Program-made: the position numbers and the translations under genes
From: Desulfohalovibrio reitneri
GTDB lineage: Bacteria; Desulfobacterota; Desulfovibrionia; Desulfovibrionales; Desulfovibrionaceae
DNA: 64,000 bases
Direction of reading: 5' to 3'
Assembly (NCBI RefSeq): GCF_000711295.1
Contig: NZ_JOMJ01000003.1
Coordinates: 2,467,671-2,531,670 of the forward strand
Shown: piece after piece, positions 8,602-18,489 of the stretch
Position numbering within the stretch: position 1 is the first letter of the stretch
Layout: every line of letters starts with the position of its first letter
Notes under the pieces: model-generated
What the model was told of the DNA's origin: nothing
The model's database searches: none
Seen by the model: only the letters and a program-made list of their open reading frames with translations

Positions 8602-9350
8602 GCCAGCCGCGCGTCTGGTTCGTCGGCGCCGGGCCGGGCGACCCGGAGTTGGTCACGGTCAAGGGGCTGCGGCTCATCCGCTCGGCGGACCTGGTGCTGT
8701 ACGCCGGTTCCCTGGTGCCGCGCGAACTGGCCGAGGAGGCCAAGGAGGGGGCGCGGGTGGAGGATTCCGCGCCGCTGGACCTGCAGCAGACCCACGCCCT
8801 GCTCATGGAGTGCGTGCGGGCGGGCGGCACGGCCGTTCGCCTGCACACGGGCGACCCTTCGCTGTACGGCGCGGTGCGCGAGCAAATGCGCCTGCTGGAC
8901 GGGGAGGGCGTGGAGTACGGCGTGGTGCCCGGCGTGACAGCCGCCTTCGCCGCGGCGGCTGAGGCCCGGGCCAGCCTGACCGTGCCCGGCCGCGTGCAGA
9001 GCGTGGTTTTCACCCGGGCGGGGGGCCGAACTCCGGTGCCGGAGTCGCTTCGCCAACTGGCCGCAACCGGGGCCTGCCTGGCGATCTACCTCTCAGCGCC
9101 CATGGCGGAGGGCATCCGGGACGAGCTGCTGGCAGCCGGACTGCCGCCGGAAACGGCCGTGGTGGTGGCCCACAAGGTGGGCTGGCCCGGGCAGGCGACC
9201 TCTCGGACCACGTTGGAGAACCTTCCCGAGGCGGCCGCCCCGTTCACGCGGCAGACCCTCTTTCTCGTGTTGCCGGGCGAAACCGGCGGGGAAACCCGCT
9301 CCAGCCTCTACAACCCGGACTTCGCCCACGGCTTCAGAAAGCTTTCCTGA
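8598..9350 (+). CDS. cbiF: (Cobalt-)precorrin-4 C11-methyltransferase
   Basis: A 250-aa SAM-dependent tetrapyrrole methylase (CbiF/CobM) that methylates C-11 of precorrin-4 or its cobalt form. Evidence: VWFVGAGPGDPELVTVKGL at the N-terminus, GTAVRLHTGDPSLYGA, GVVPGVTAAFAAAAEA and HKVGWPGQ, all standard for the subfamily. The start is GTG 8598, giving a GTGA overlap with the cbiC stop, which indicates coupling. The cbi neighbours expected in a full pathway are not in the window. Confidence 0.92.
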   Translation: MSQPRVWFVGAGPGDPELVTVKGLRLIRSADLVLYAGSLVPRELAEEAKEGARVEDSAPLDLQQTHALLMECVRAGGTAVRLHTGDPSLYGAVREQMRLLDGEGVEYGVVPGVTAAFAAAAEARASLTVPGRVQSVVFTRAGGRTPVPESLRQLAATGACLAIYLSAPMAEGIRDELLAAGLPPETAVVVAHKVGWPGQATSRTTLENLPEAAAPFTRQTLFLVLPGETGGETRSSLYNPDFAHGFRKLS

Positions 9351-9703
9351 TGCGCTGGACCTGAACATACCCGGCCGCGCTCATGCGCTCACGTGTTCCC
9401 AGCTTTACGCGCCCCACAATCGCCGATGCGCCGGGGTGCTCCCGCGCACGAGCCCACCGCGCGCCAGCACGCGATACCCATGCAAGCTGAGTTTGCCGCA
9501 GGGTCCAGGGGGCGCGGACTAAATCGGCCCGGAGGCCGATTTGGAGCAAGCGCGGAGCGCTTGGCCCGAAGGGCGAGGGCTAGGAACCTTCAGTCCTTGG
9601 GCCGAGCGTGCTCGGTCTTAGGGATGAAGAGAGCAGAGCTGGCCCGAGTCAGCCCCCTGGCCGCCAGAGGCATTTTTCTGGTCCCCGCCTTTATCCCACG
9701 GCT
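9351..9703. other. 353-base gene-free interval
   Basis: It lies between convergent cbiF and the DsrE gene. No open frame with coding character was found. The interval carries intergenic repeat copy B (9478-9600), short hairpins and, near 9680-9710, sequence resembling the last codons of cbiF (CACGGCTTCAGAA occurs at both 9329-9341 and 9698-9710), which suggests a small duplication. Confidence 0.6.
9478..9600 (-). repeat. Intergenic mosaic repeat, copy B
   Basis: Read on the minus strand this contains CCTGGACCCTGCGGCAAACT followed by TTGCATGGG, the same core as copy A at 5209-5241. It is preceded by three compact hairpins: AAATCGGCC-CGGA-GGCCGATTT (9520-9543), CAAGCGC-GGA-GCGCTTG, and GCCC-GAA-GGGC. 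The core is conserved and the hairpin modules differ between copies. Confidence 0.6.
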
Positions 9704-10048
9704 TCAGAAGGTGAGCACCTTCCAGTCGCTCTGCAGCATTTCCGAGAGCGGCTGGCCGGTGTAGAGCACTTCCACGCCGAGGTCGCGCAACTGCCCGGTC
9801 AGGCCGTAGTGGTCCGAGCAGTTCCGGCAGGCCATGCACTCCACACCCGCCTCTTGGGCCTCAGCCAGACCATCGCGCAGCCGCCTGTCCACGCACAGCA
9901 GTTCCTGGGACGGGCCCCAAATCATGAGCCGGACCCGTTTCCACCATTGTTTGCGCAATCCGTTGGTGACGTAGAGCAGCACCAGCCGCTCGGCCACCTC
10001 CCTGTCCGCCGTGCTCCACACGACGCACAGCTTCCCCTCGTCGTTCAC
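9704..10048 (-). CDS. DsrE-family protein
   Basis: A 114-aa protein of the DsrE/TusD-like fold, beginning MNDEGKLCVVWSTADREVAERL. It has an alpha/beta pattern and a cysteine motif CMACRNCSDHYGL near residues 70-82 (C-x2-C-x2-C). DsrE-like proteins handle persulfide sulfur or sulfur-linked signalling; the exact role here is unknown. It follows a second DsrE-type gene by 16 bases on the minus strand, and both lie downstream of a DUF1848 gene, suggesting one operon. Confidence 0.75.
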   Translation of the reverse strand: MNDEGKLCVVWSTADREVAERLVLLYVTNGLRKQWWKRVRLMIWGPSQELLCVDRRLRDGLAEAQEAGVECMACRNCSDHYGLTGQLRDLGVEVLYTGQPLSEMLQSDWKVLTF

Positions 10049-10064
10049 AAAGAACCCCTTCGTC

Positions 10065-10508
10065 TCAGGTGAACAGGCAAACCGAGCACTTGCGGGCGTA
10101 GGTCAGGAAGTCCTCGGCGGTCCAGACCACAGCGCCCTCGATCAGCTTGTCCTCGTCGATTTCCATCATGTCCACGGTCATCTTGCAGGCGATGAGCTCC
10201 ACCCCCTCGATCTGGGCCATCTCCTGCAGGTCGGCCAGGGACGGGATGTTGGCCTTCTCGATCTTCTTCTTCATCATCCCCGTGGCGATGGTTGACATGC
10301 CGGGAACGGCCCCCATGAGGCCGGGCGGGATGTACTTGGCGCGCTCCGCGCCGCCCTCCATGACCAGGTTCAGCCCCATGAAGGAGTAGAAGATCTTGCT
10401 CTCCATGCCCTGCCTGGCGGCGTTGATGCCCAGTACCAGCGCGGGATACCCGCCGTCCAGGGTGTCCTTGACGCAGATGAAGCCGGCCTTTTCGCGTTTC
10501 TCGGCCAT
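10065..10508 (-). CDS. DsrE/DsrF-like family protein (DsrE2 type)
   Basis: A 147-aa protein starting MAEKREKAGFICVKDTLDGGYPALVLG. It shows the DsrE2-type features FYSFMGLNLV, GLMGAVPGM, GMMKKKIEKANIPSLADL and VELIACKMTVDMMEI with a conserved Cys, and ends CSVCLF. Members of this family are linked to sulfur trafficking with rhodanese and TusA partners in other organisms. The start was chosen at 10508 rather than the upstream in-frame 10559 because the family sequence begins there. Likely cotranscribed with the next DsrE gene. Confidence 0.8.
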   Translation of the reverse strand: MAEKREKAGFICVKDTLDGGYPALVLGINAARQGMESKIFYSFMGLNLVMEGGAERAKYIPPGLMGAVPGMSTIATGMMKKKIEKANIPSLADLQEMAQIEGVELIACKMTVDMMEIDEDKLIEGAVVWTAEDFLTYARKCSVCLFT

Positions 10509-10595
10509 GCCGCCTCCCTTGCCGCCGGTCCGGGGCGGATGGTTGGGGTTTCGCCTCATTGTCCCTTGTAGACCGAAGGGGTGCCCCCGGCAAGT

Positions 10596-11438
10596 TCAGC
10601 GGGTGGCGTAGCAATAGCGGCAGCCGAAGGAGCAGGTGTTGTAGGAGCCGATGTCCTTGCTCGGCGCGCAGTTGCAGTGGGTGCGCTGGCCGGGGTCGGG
10701 GGTCTCGGGGAGAGTGAGTCCGAAGAGGCGGTTCAGCAGGGCGGGGTCGATGCAGGCCCCGGACGGGATGCCGTGGGGGGCGAGGTCAACGGGCGATGCG
10801 CAGGACTGGATTTCCAAATGGTGCTCCCGGGCGAGCCCCACCAGCCCGTCCGCCAGCCGCGCCAGTTTCCCGGCGTGTTCGGGCGCGGCCAGGTCCAGCA
10901 GGGGGGCGGTCACGCCGCGTTCGTCCAGGGCGGCGCGGGTGCGCTTCACCGCCCGCTTGTAGCGCCCCGGGTCCAACAGGCTGACGATCACCCGGAAGGT
11001 GTGTCCGCGCAGTTCCCCGGCCACCCGCCGGAACAGCTCCAGCGGCCGCTCCAGGTGCCCTTGGACGGCGATAACAGGGTCGAACCGCCAGATGACGCGT
11101 TCCGGGCCCAGGAGGCGGGCCAATTCGCGAAATCGCGCCGACTGCTCGGCCAGGCCGGGGAGGCCGGGCTCCATGACGCGGTTCATACCCGTGATGGTGA
11201 CCATCCACACCGATCGGTACTCGCGTTCAAGGGAGGGCAGGGCGTCCAGCATGGTTCTGGACGGCAGCCGGGTCCAAAAGACCAGGGCGTCCACCGCTTC
11301 CGGCCGCAGGTCCACCCGGGACACCTGGGCAGCGTTGAAGGGGTTGGCCACGTCCACGAAGCCGTTGCCCAGGCGGTCGAGGAACCAGCGGGCGTGGAAG
11401 GCGGGCAGATCGGTGCGGCGGGAGGCGGAAACGATCAT
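10596..11438 (-). CDS. DUF1848 family protein with C-terminal cysteine cluster
   Basis: A 280-aa protein beginning MIVSASRRTDLPAFHARWF, the typical DUF1848 opening. Other family features are ALVFWTRLP, VTITGMNRVMEPG and WRFDPVI, and a C-terminal cluster with HCNCAPSKDIG and CSFGCRYCYA. The spaced cysteines (C-x3-C-x2-C type) suggest an iron-sulfur cluster like that of radical-SAM proteins, but no function is established. It is the first gene of the probable DUF1848-DsrE2-DsrE minus-strand unit and is divergent from the phosphatase at 11583. Confidence 0.85.
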   Translation of the reverse strand: MIVSASRRTDLPAFHARWFLDRLGNGFVDVANPFNAAQVSRVDLRPEAVDALVFWTRLPSRTMLDALPSLEREYRSVWMVTITGMNRVMEPGLPGLAEQSARFRELARLLGPERVIWRFDPVIAVQGHLERPLELFRRVAGELRGHTFRVIVSLLDPGRYKRAVKRTRAALDERGVTAPLLDLAAPEHAGKLARLADGLVGLAREHHLEIQSCASPVDLAPHGIPSGACIDPALLNRLFGLTLPETPDPGQRTHCNCAPSKDIGSYNTCSFGCRYCYATR

Positions 11439-11582
11439 GGGGGTTGCTCCGTGAGTCTCCCTGGACTACCCATAATAGGGCTGACTGGAAAGAGGACCCC
11501 GAGGAACCGGCATGCCGAGCGGACAACACACTGCAATATTACGGGATATACTGATCATTCCCGAATCGCGCGGAGGCCGCGT

Positions 11583-12899
11583 GTGAGCGGGGAAGGGAAC
11601 GGCGCGCCTTCCGAGGCTGGACCGCCCCGTGGTCAACTGGAGCGGCTGCGTGCCTGCATCCGGGCTATGGGGGACATCTCCGGCTCCTTGTCGCTGGGGG
11701 AGATTCTGGAGCGGCTCATGGAATCGGTCATGGACATTCTGGGCGCGGAGAACTGTTCGCTGTACCTTGTGGACGACCAGCGCGAGCGGCTTTCCCTGGC
11801 CATGTCGCGCGGGCCGCTGGGCTCCACCATCCCCCGGGACAAGCTGCTGGCCAGGGGGGAGAAAGTGCCCGGCCGCGCCTGGTCCGAGGGGCGCTCCCTG
11901 CTGCTCTCGCCGGAGGACATCGGCCGGGGGGAGCTGGCCTCGCCCGAGGTTGCGCGGAAGGATGTGGTCTCTATGCTGGCCGTGCCGCTCATCCACCGGG
12001 GCAGGATCCTGGGCGTGGCCAAGATAACCAACCGCCGCGACGGCCGCCCCTTCGACGCCGAGGACGTGGAGGTGTTCGAGTTCGTCTGCGGGCAGGCCGC
12101 TTCGGCCATCCACCTTTCCTTCCTGCACGAGTCGGAACTGCGCCACCAGCGCATGCGGCTGGAGATGGACCGGGCCTCGGAGGTGCAGCGCATGCTGCTG
12201 CCCGGGGAACGGCCCGAACCGCCGGGACTGGACGTGGCCACCCATTCCCGGCCGTGCGAGGCCATCGGCGGGGACTACCTGGACCTTTTTCCCCCGCCTT
12301 GCGGGCCGGAAACCGCCTATTGCCTGGCCCTGGGCGACATTTCCGGCCACGGCACGGCCTCTGCCCTGCTCATGACCACCCTGCGCGCCTACGTGCGGGC
12401 CAACGCGCACCTCTCCTGCGAACCGCACCGGCTGCTCGGCGAGGTCAACCGCCTTTTCACCTCGGACACCTACCGGGGCGGCCACTTCTGCACCCTGTCC
12501 TTCCTGACCCTGGACACGGCCGAGGGGTGCATGCGCTGGGCCAGCGCCGGCCACCCCTACGGGCTGGTATTCGACCCGGGTGAAGGCTCCTTCCATGAAT
12601 TGTCCGGCTCGGACCCGCCCATAGGTTGCTGCACGGACAAGGATTTTCAAGGGTTCAACACCTGCGGACTGCCGCCCGGGGCGGTGGTCATTCTGTGTTC
12701 GGACGGGCTTTGGGAGGCGCGCGACACGGCCGGTGAGATGTTCGGCATCGAGCGGGTCAAGGCGGAGGTGCGGGCTCACGCGGGCAAGCGGGCCCAAGAC
12801 ATTGTCCAGGCCGTGCTTTCCAGTCTGGAGGAATTCACCGAGGACAGGGCCCTGGAGGACGATGTGACGCTGGCGGTGTTCAGGCGGACGTCGGAATAG
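11583..12899 (+). CDS. GAF-domain PP2C/SpoIIE-type serine phosphatase
   Basis: A 438-aa signalling phosphatase. A GAF domain spans about residues 35-185 (ENCSLYLVDDQRERLSLAM, VAKITNRRDGRPFDAED), then a short helical linker (VQRMLLPGERPEPPGL, the classic RsbU/RsbP linker) and a SpoIIE domain to the end. Metal-binding acidic motifs are present: GGDYLDLF, LGDISGHGTASALL, CSDGLWE and LEDDVTLAVF. Such proteins dephosphorylate anti-anti-sigma STAS proteins, though no partner is nearby. The GTG at 11583 is preceded by GGAGG at 11572-11576. Confidence 0.9.
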   Translation: MSGEGNGAPSEAGPPRGQLERLRACIRAMGDISGSLSLGEILERLMESVMDILGAENCSLYLVDDQRERLSLAMSRGPLGSTIPRDKLLARGEKVPGRAWSEGRSLLLSPEDIGRGELASPEVARKDVVSMLAVPLIHRGRILGVAKITNRRDGRPFDAEDVEVFEFVCGQAASAIHLSFLHESELRHQRMRLEMDRASEVQRMLLPGERPEPPGLDVATHSRPCEAIGGDYLDLFPPPCGPETAYCLALGDISGHGTASALLMTTLRAYVRANAHLSCEPHRLLGEVNRLFTSDTYRGGHFCTLSFLTLDTAEGCMRWASAGHPYGLVFDPGEGSFHELSGSDPPIGCCTDKDFQGFNTCGLPPGAVVILCSDGLWEARDTAGEMFGIERVKAEVRAHAGKRAQDIVQAVLSSLEEFTEDRALEDDVTLAVFRRTSE

Positions 12900-13003
12900 A
12901 AACGCCAAATGGACCGGTGGCGCGTCCCGCGTCGAGCGGGCGGCGGAGGCTCTGGGAAAAGGGGCGGGGGCCGCCGTAACCCGGGGGACCCGGGCGCGGC
13001 GAA

Positions 13004-13222
13004 CTAGCGCGGGCGGTAGGTTATGCGGCCGCGGGTGAGGTCGTAGGGGCTCATTTCGACCACGACCTTGTCGCCGGGCATGACGCGGATGCGGAACTTG
13101 CGCATTTTGCCGGAAATGTGGGCCAGCACTTCGTGGCCGTTCTCGAGCACCACCCGGAACATGGCGTTGGGCAGGGCCTCCTCCACGGTGCCGGTGACGT
13201 TGATTCCTTCTTCTTTGGCCAT
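13004..13222 (-). CDS. infA: Translation initiation factor IF-1
   Basis: A 72-aa OB-fold protein of exact IF-1 length, [19 protein letters not shown] to RGRITYRPR. It occupies the A site of the 30S subunit during initiation. A good SD (AAGGAGG on the minus strand) precedes the ATG. It is a single gene lying downstream of, but separated by a terminator from, the RRM gene. Since infC is also here, two initiation factors fall within 13 kb. Confidence 0.97.
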   Translation of the reverse strand: MAKEEGINVTGTVEEALPNAMFRVVLENGHEVLAHISGKMRKFRIRVMPGDKVVVEMSPYDLTRGRITYRPR

Positions 13223-13242
13223 CTATCCTCCTTGATCTATTG

Positions 13243-13273
13243 AAAAAACCCGCCCGGCCGAGGCCGGGCGGGG
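13243..13273 (-). terminator. Intrinsic terminator after the RRM gene
   Basis: On the minus strand CCCGCCCGGCC pairs with GGCCGGGCGGG across a short loop and is followed by TTTTTTC. It ends the RNA-binding-protein transcript 18 bases after its stop and separates it from infA. Confidence 0.9.
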
Positions 13274-13290
13274 GAACATGCGAGTCAGTC

Positions 13291-13554
13291 CTACCAGCGG
13301 CGGGGCTTCTCTTCGCGGGGGCGCGCCTCGTTAACCTTGAGGCTGCGGCCGCCAATCATGCTGCCGTTGAGGGAGGAGATGGCCTCCTCGGCGCCGTTGT
13401 CCATTTCCACGAAGCCGAAGCCACGGGAGCGGCCGGTCTCGCGGTCATAGATGATCTTGGCGGAGGAGACGTTGCCGTACTCGGCGAACATGTCGTTCAG
13501 TTCTTCGTCGGTGGTGGACCAGGGCAGGTTGCCCACGTAGATGTTCTTGGCCAT
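13291..13554 (-). CDS. RRM-domain RNA-binding protein
   Basis: An 87-aa single RRM protein: RNP-2 is IYVGNLPW and RNP-1 is RGFGFVEM, with the tail rich in Arg, Lys and Pro (RPREEKPRRW). These small glycine- or arginine-tailed RRM proteins bind RNA and are often cold-inducible in bacteria. Start ATG 13554 is preceded by AGGAG on the minus strand. A monocistronic unit with its own terminator is likely. Confidence 0.93.
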   Translation of the reverse strand: MAKNIYVGNLPWSTTDEELNDMFAEYGNVSSAKIIYDRETGRSRGFGFVEMDNGAEEAISSLNGSMIGGRSLKVNEARPREEKPRRW

Positions 13555-13891
13555 TGTCGATGCTCCTAGCGATGCGTTGTTAGTAAAGAAGCCGAGTCGA
13601 GCCGGGTCAACGCGCAAAGCAGGAACACCGTCTCCGAACCCAAGTCTTCGTATCAGGACCCGGCGCCCGTGCGCCGAACCCGCCCCTGTGGACGCACTTC
13701 CACCCCGGGACAGCGCTTATGTAGCGCAGCGTCCGGGGGTTGTCCAGGGGGATGAAGCGGTGATTTTACGGAATCGTGCGGGATTCGGCGGATAGCAATG
13801 GCACGGCAGGGGACGTACCCCGAGGTTGCCCCGGGGCTGCGGCGGATGTAAAATCGGCGGTTCCAGATACCTTAAAACACAGGGAGTTTCC

Positions 13892-14305
13892 ATGATCCGC
13901 CGCCTCTTCCTTCCCTTGGCCGTGTCCGCCTGCCTTCTGCTGTCCTTTTCCCTGGCCCAGGCCGAAGACCTCACCGGAACGTGGACCGCTTCCGGCAAAA
14001 GCTGGGGTGCCGCCCAGGGCGGCTCCGACCACGGGATGGTCAAAGGGGACGACATCGTCATCGGCGGCGACATGATGACCCTGCGCATCGACTCCCAGAA
14101 GGGGAGCGCCCTGCACGGCGAGTGGTGTAGCCCCAAAAAGTGCGAGGATCTGGTGGGCGTGGTGCGCATGGACGGCTCCCTGCTCATGGCCGACGAGGAC
14201 ACCACTTTCTTCGGCTCCATGTACCAGGGCAAGATGGAGTTGTGCCCGGTGGAGCCGGGCGAGGACAACCGCCTGGCCATCTGCATGGTGCTGGAGCGAA
14301 AGTAG
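13892..14305 (+). CDS. Small exported protein of unknown function
   Basis: A 137-aa protein with a clear signal peptide (MIRRLFLPLAVSACLLLSF, cleavage likely after AQA near residue 24). The mature part is beta-rich with four Cys (WCSPKKC, MELCPV, AICMV) that could form two disulfides, and a lipocalin-like LTGTWTASGKSW opening. I do not recognise a named family. The start at 13892 is preceded by AGGGAG; an upstream ATG at 13826 would bury the signal peptide. A terminator follows directly, so it is probably transcribed alone. Confidence 0.7.
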   Translation: MIRRLFLPLAVSACLLLSFSLAQAEDLTGTWTASGKSWGAAQGGSDHGMVKGDDIVIGGDMMTLRIDSQKGSALHGEWCSPKKCEDLVGVVRMDGSLLMADEDTTFFGSMYQGKMELCPVEPGEDNRLAICMVLERK

Positions 14306-14328
14306 CCCGTTCCCCTTGTTTGAGCCAA

Positions 14329-14362
14329 AGCCCCCTCCGCGCGACGGCCGGGGGCTTTTTTT
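14329..14362 (+). terminator. Intrinsic terminator after the exported protein gene
   Basis: GCCCCC (14330-14335) pairs with GGGGGC (14350-14355), followed by seven T. The loop is 14 bases. It lies 24 bases after the stop at 14305. Confidence 0.85.
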
Positions 14363-14378
14363 CGGCCATGTCCGCCTG

Positions 14379-14699
14379 TCAGCCGATGGTGAATTCCGGC
14401 GGGCGGACGCGTCCCGACTTGCAGACCGGACAGCGGGAGGGCGCGGACAGCCGCTCGCGCTTGGCGAAGACGTGGCCGCAGTCGCGGCAGGCCGCGGGCT
14501 CCACCACCAAACGCTCCCCGCGCGCTCTGAGGCTCTTGGCCAGGTGTTCCAGCTCCGAGGCCACCCGCTTCTCCGAAACCCCGGCCAGGACGGAAATTTC
14601 CTTGGCCGGAAAAATGCCGTGGCGCAGCACGGACTCCATGCGCTGCCTGGCGGTGGCCTCCCGCTCGGGCGGTTTGCGGGGCGGCTGTTCCCGGCTCAT
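14379..14699 (-). CDS. Winged-helix protein with C-terminal zinc ribbon
   Basis: A 106-aa protein. Residues about 20-65 form a helix-turn-helix-like region (MESVLRHGIFPAKEISVLAG, KRVASELEHLAKSL). Residues about 66-100 carry a zinc-ribbon pattern CRDCGHVF and CPVCKSG. It resembles small archaeal/bacterial transcription-factor-like proteins in which a wHTH is joined to a rubredoxin-like knuckle. It could be a regulator, but no target is shown. The ATG overlaps the stop of the nitroreductase gene (ATGA at 14696-14699), so the two are translationally coupled. Confidence 0.7.
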   Translation of the reverse strand: MSREQPPRKPPEREATARQRMESVLRHGIFPAKEISVLAGVSEKRVASELEHLAKSLRARGERLVVEPAACRDCGHVFAKRERLSAPSRCPVCKSGRVRPPEFTIG

Positions 14700-15517
14700 C
14701 GCCAGCGCACCGGGAGGTCCGGCCGGGGTGGCAGGCGGTGGTAGCGCAGGGCGGGGCGGCCCAGCATGAGCCCGCCGTACACCGCATGGCCCTCGGGCAG
14801 CTCCAGGTAGGCGGCCAGCTCCGGAAACTCCGAGGCCGCGCTTGTCACCAGCCCGGCCCAGCAGGTGCCCAGGCCCCGGGCCTGGGCGGCCAGGTCCAGG
14901 TGGGTCAGGGCGATGGCCGCATCCTGGGCCATGTGCGCCTGGTCGGACGGCGCGTGGGCCAGCACCAGGTTGGGCGCGCCCCGGCAGATGAGGTCCTCGC
15001 CCTCTTGCCAGCGCTCCAGGAAGAAACGGGCGAAGGCGCGGCGGCCCTCGTCCTCGGCCTGTTCCATGACGTTGCCCAGCCAGCCCGCGCACAGCCGGGC
15101 CACGTCCGCCACCGAGGTGCGTTCGGTGAAGGCGATCCAGCGCACGGCGCGGCGGTTCACCGCCGTGGGCGCGGCCCTGGCGGCGTGCAGCAGTTCGGCG
15201 ATCTCCTCCCTGGACAGCGGTTTGGGCGCGTAGGCGCGCACCGAGCGGCGGGAGTGGAGCAGGCGGTCCACGGCCTTGGGCTCGGGCAGGTCCAACGGGG
15301 TGGCTGGGGGGCAGTCTGCGGCCGTCCAGCGGCCAACGCCGATGGCTCCTTCCGGGCAGGCCGCCAGGCAGTGCCCGCAGGCGATGCAACTGGATTCGGC
15401 CCCCTCCACTGTGCGTGGGAAGCCGTCATCCCCCATGACGTAGAGCTTGGCGGGACAGACCCGCACGCAGGCCCCGTCGCCGCTGCATCGGTCGTAATCG
15501 ATCTTGAGCGTCGGCAT
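14696..15517 (-). CDS. Ferredoxin-nitroreductase fusion protein
   Basis: A 273-aa protein. The N-terminal 60 residues hold two 4Fe-4S motifs (CSGDGACVRVCP and CIACGHCLAACP), and the rest is an FMN nitroreductase domain (LLHSRRSVRAYAPKPLSREEI, ARAAPTAVNRRAVRW, GLGTCWAGLV). Fusions of this kind deliver ferredoxin electrons to FMN for reduction of organic or nitro substrates; the substrate is unknown. It overlaps the zinc-ribbon gene by 4 bases and starts 1 base after the DUF302 gene, making a three-gene operon. Confidence 0.9.
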   Translation of the reverse strand: MPTLKIDYDRCSGDGACVRVCPAKLYVMGDDGFPRTVEGAESSCIACGHCLAACPEGAIGVGRWTAADCPPATPLDLPEPKAVDRLLHSRRSVRAYAPKPLSREEIAELLHAARAAPTAVNRRAVRWIAFTERTSVADVARLCAGWLGNVMEQAEDEGRRAFARFFLERWQEGEDLICRGAPNLVLAHAPSDQAHMAQDAAIALTHLDLAAQARGLGTCWAGLVTSAASEFPELAAYLELPEGHAVYGGLMLGRPALRYHRLPPRPDLPVRWR

Positions 15518-15518
15518 G

Positions 15519-16004
15519 TCATTCTCCCGCGGCCCGGCGGGCGAACCCCGCCAGGGCTTCTTCGATCTTGCGCAGGCTCTCGCCGCAGCCGGTGATGCCG
15601 TGGCGGCGGGCCAGGTAATCGGGGTCGTTGTAGACGATCCAGGTCTGGCCGTGCCCCTGGCCGAACTCCGACGGTCCGCTGAATACCAGCATCTTCTGGG
15701 GCAGGTCGATGGCCATGGTGCGGGCGCACTGCATCAGCGGGGTTCCCGCACCGGGGTTGCCGAAGAGGACCACGGTGGTGGGCGGCAGCTCCAGGCCCGC
15801 ACGCTTTGCCCCGTCGGCATGGTCGATGACCGCGAATACGGTCATGCCCCGCTTTTCGAGGTCGCTGGTCAGGCGTTTCACGGTCTTTTTCACGGAGTGG
15901 CCGCTTTTTACCGGCACCAGCCCGGCGGCGGCGTGCGATTGCCCGGGCGCGAGCAGAAGCGCGGTCAGCAAGGCGGCGGCGAGCAGGCGGGGAATCCTGG
16001 ACAT
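15519..16004 (-). CDS. Exported DUF302 protein
   Basis: A 161-aa protein with a signal peptide (MSRIPRLLAAALLTALLLAPG, cleavage near AAA). The DUF302 core is clear: GMTVFAVIDHADGAKRAGLELPP, VVLFGNPGAGTPLMQ, IDLPQKMLVF and YNDPDYLARRHGI. DUF302 proteins are small periplasmic or cytoplasmic proteins of unknown action found in stress and sulfur contexts. The start has an SD AGGAGG five bases upstream. It is the first gene of the DUF302-nitroreductase-zinc ribbon operon. Confidence 0.88.
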   Translation of the reverse strand: MSRIPRLLAAALLTALLLAPGQSHAAAGLVPVKSGHSVKKTVKRLTSDLEKRGMTVFAVIDHADGAKRAGLELPPTTVVLFGNPGAGTPLMQCARTMAIDLPQKMLVFSGPSEFGQGHGQTWIVYNDPDYLARRHGITGCGESLRKIEEALAGFARRAAGE

Positions 16005-16071
16005 GGGTCCTCCTGGTTTCAGCCAGCCTACCACGCCCATTCGAGCGCGGACAACAGTCCAGTGAAAAAGG

Positions 16072-18410
<2,339 letters not shown>

Positions 18411-18429
18411 CCGGCGAAACCCGAATCCC

Positions 18430-18462
18430 GCCGCCCCGGCCGGTCCCGCCGACCGGGGCGGC
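18430..18462 (+). terminator. GC-rich hairpin after the ferredoxin gene
   Basis: GCCGCCCC pairs with GGGGCGGC and an inner GGTC with GACC, with an asymmetric bulge. There is no T-run, so it may be a weak terminator or 3'-end stabiliser for the abundant ferredoxin mRNA, letting some read-through into the PP2C gene. Confidence 0.5.
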
Positions 18463-18489
18463 CGCAGAATGTCCCCGTTCGGAGGACAC

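Noticed and set aside
9478..9600. CRISPR-like repeat array
   Set aside because: The hairpins differ in sequence and spacing, and there are no regular spacers or cas genes.
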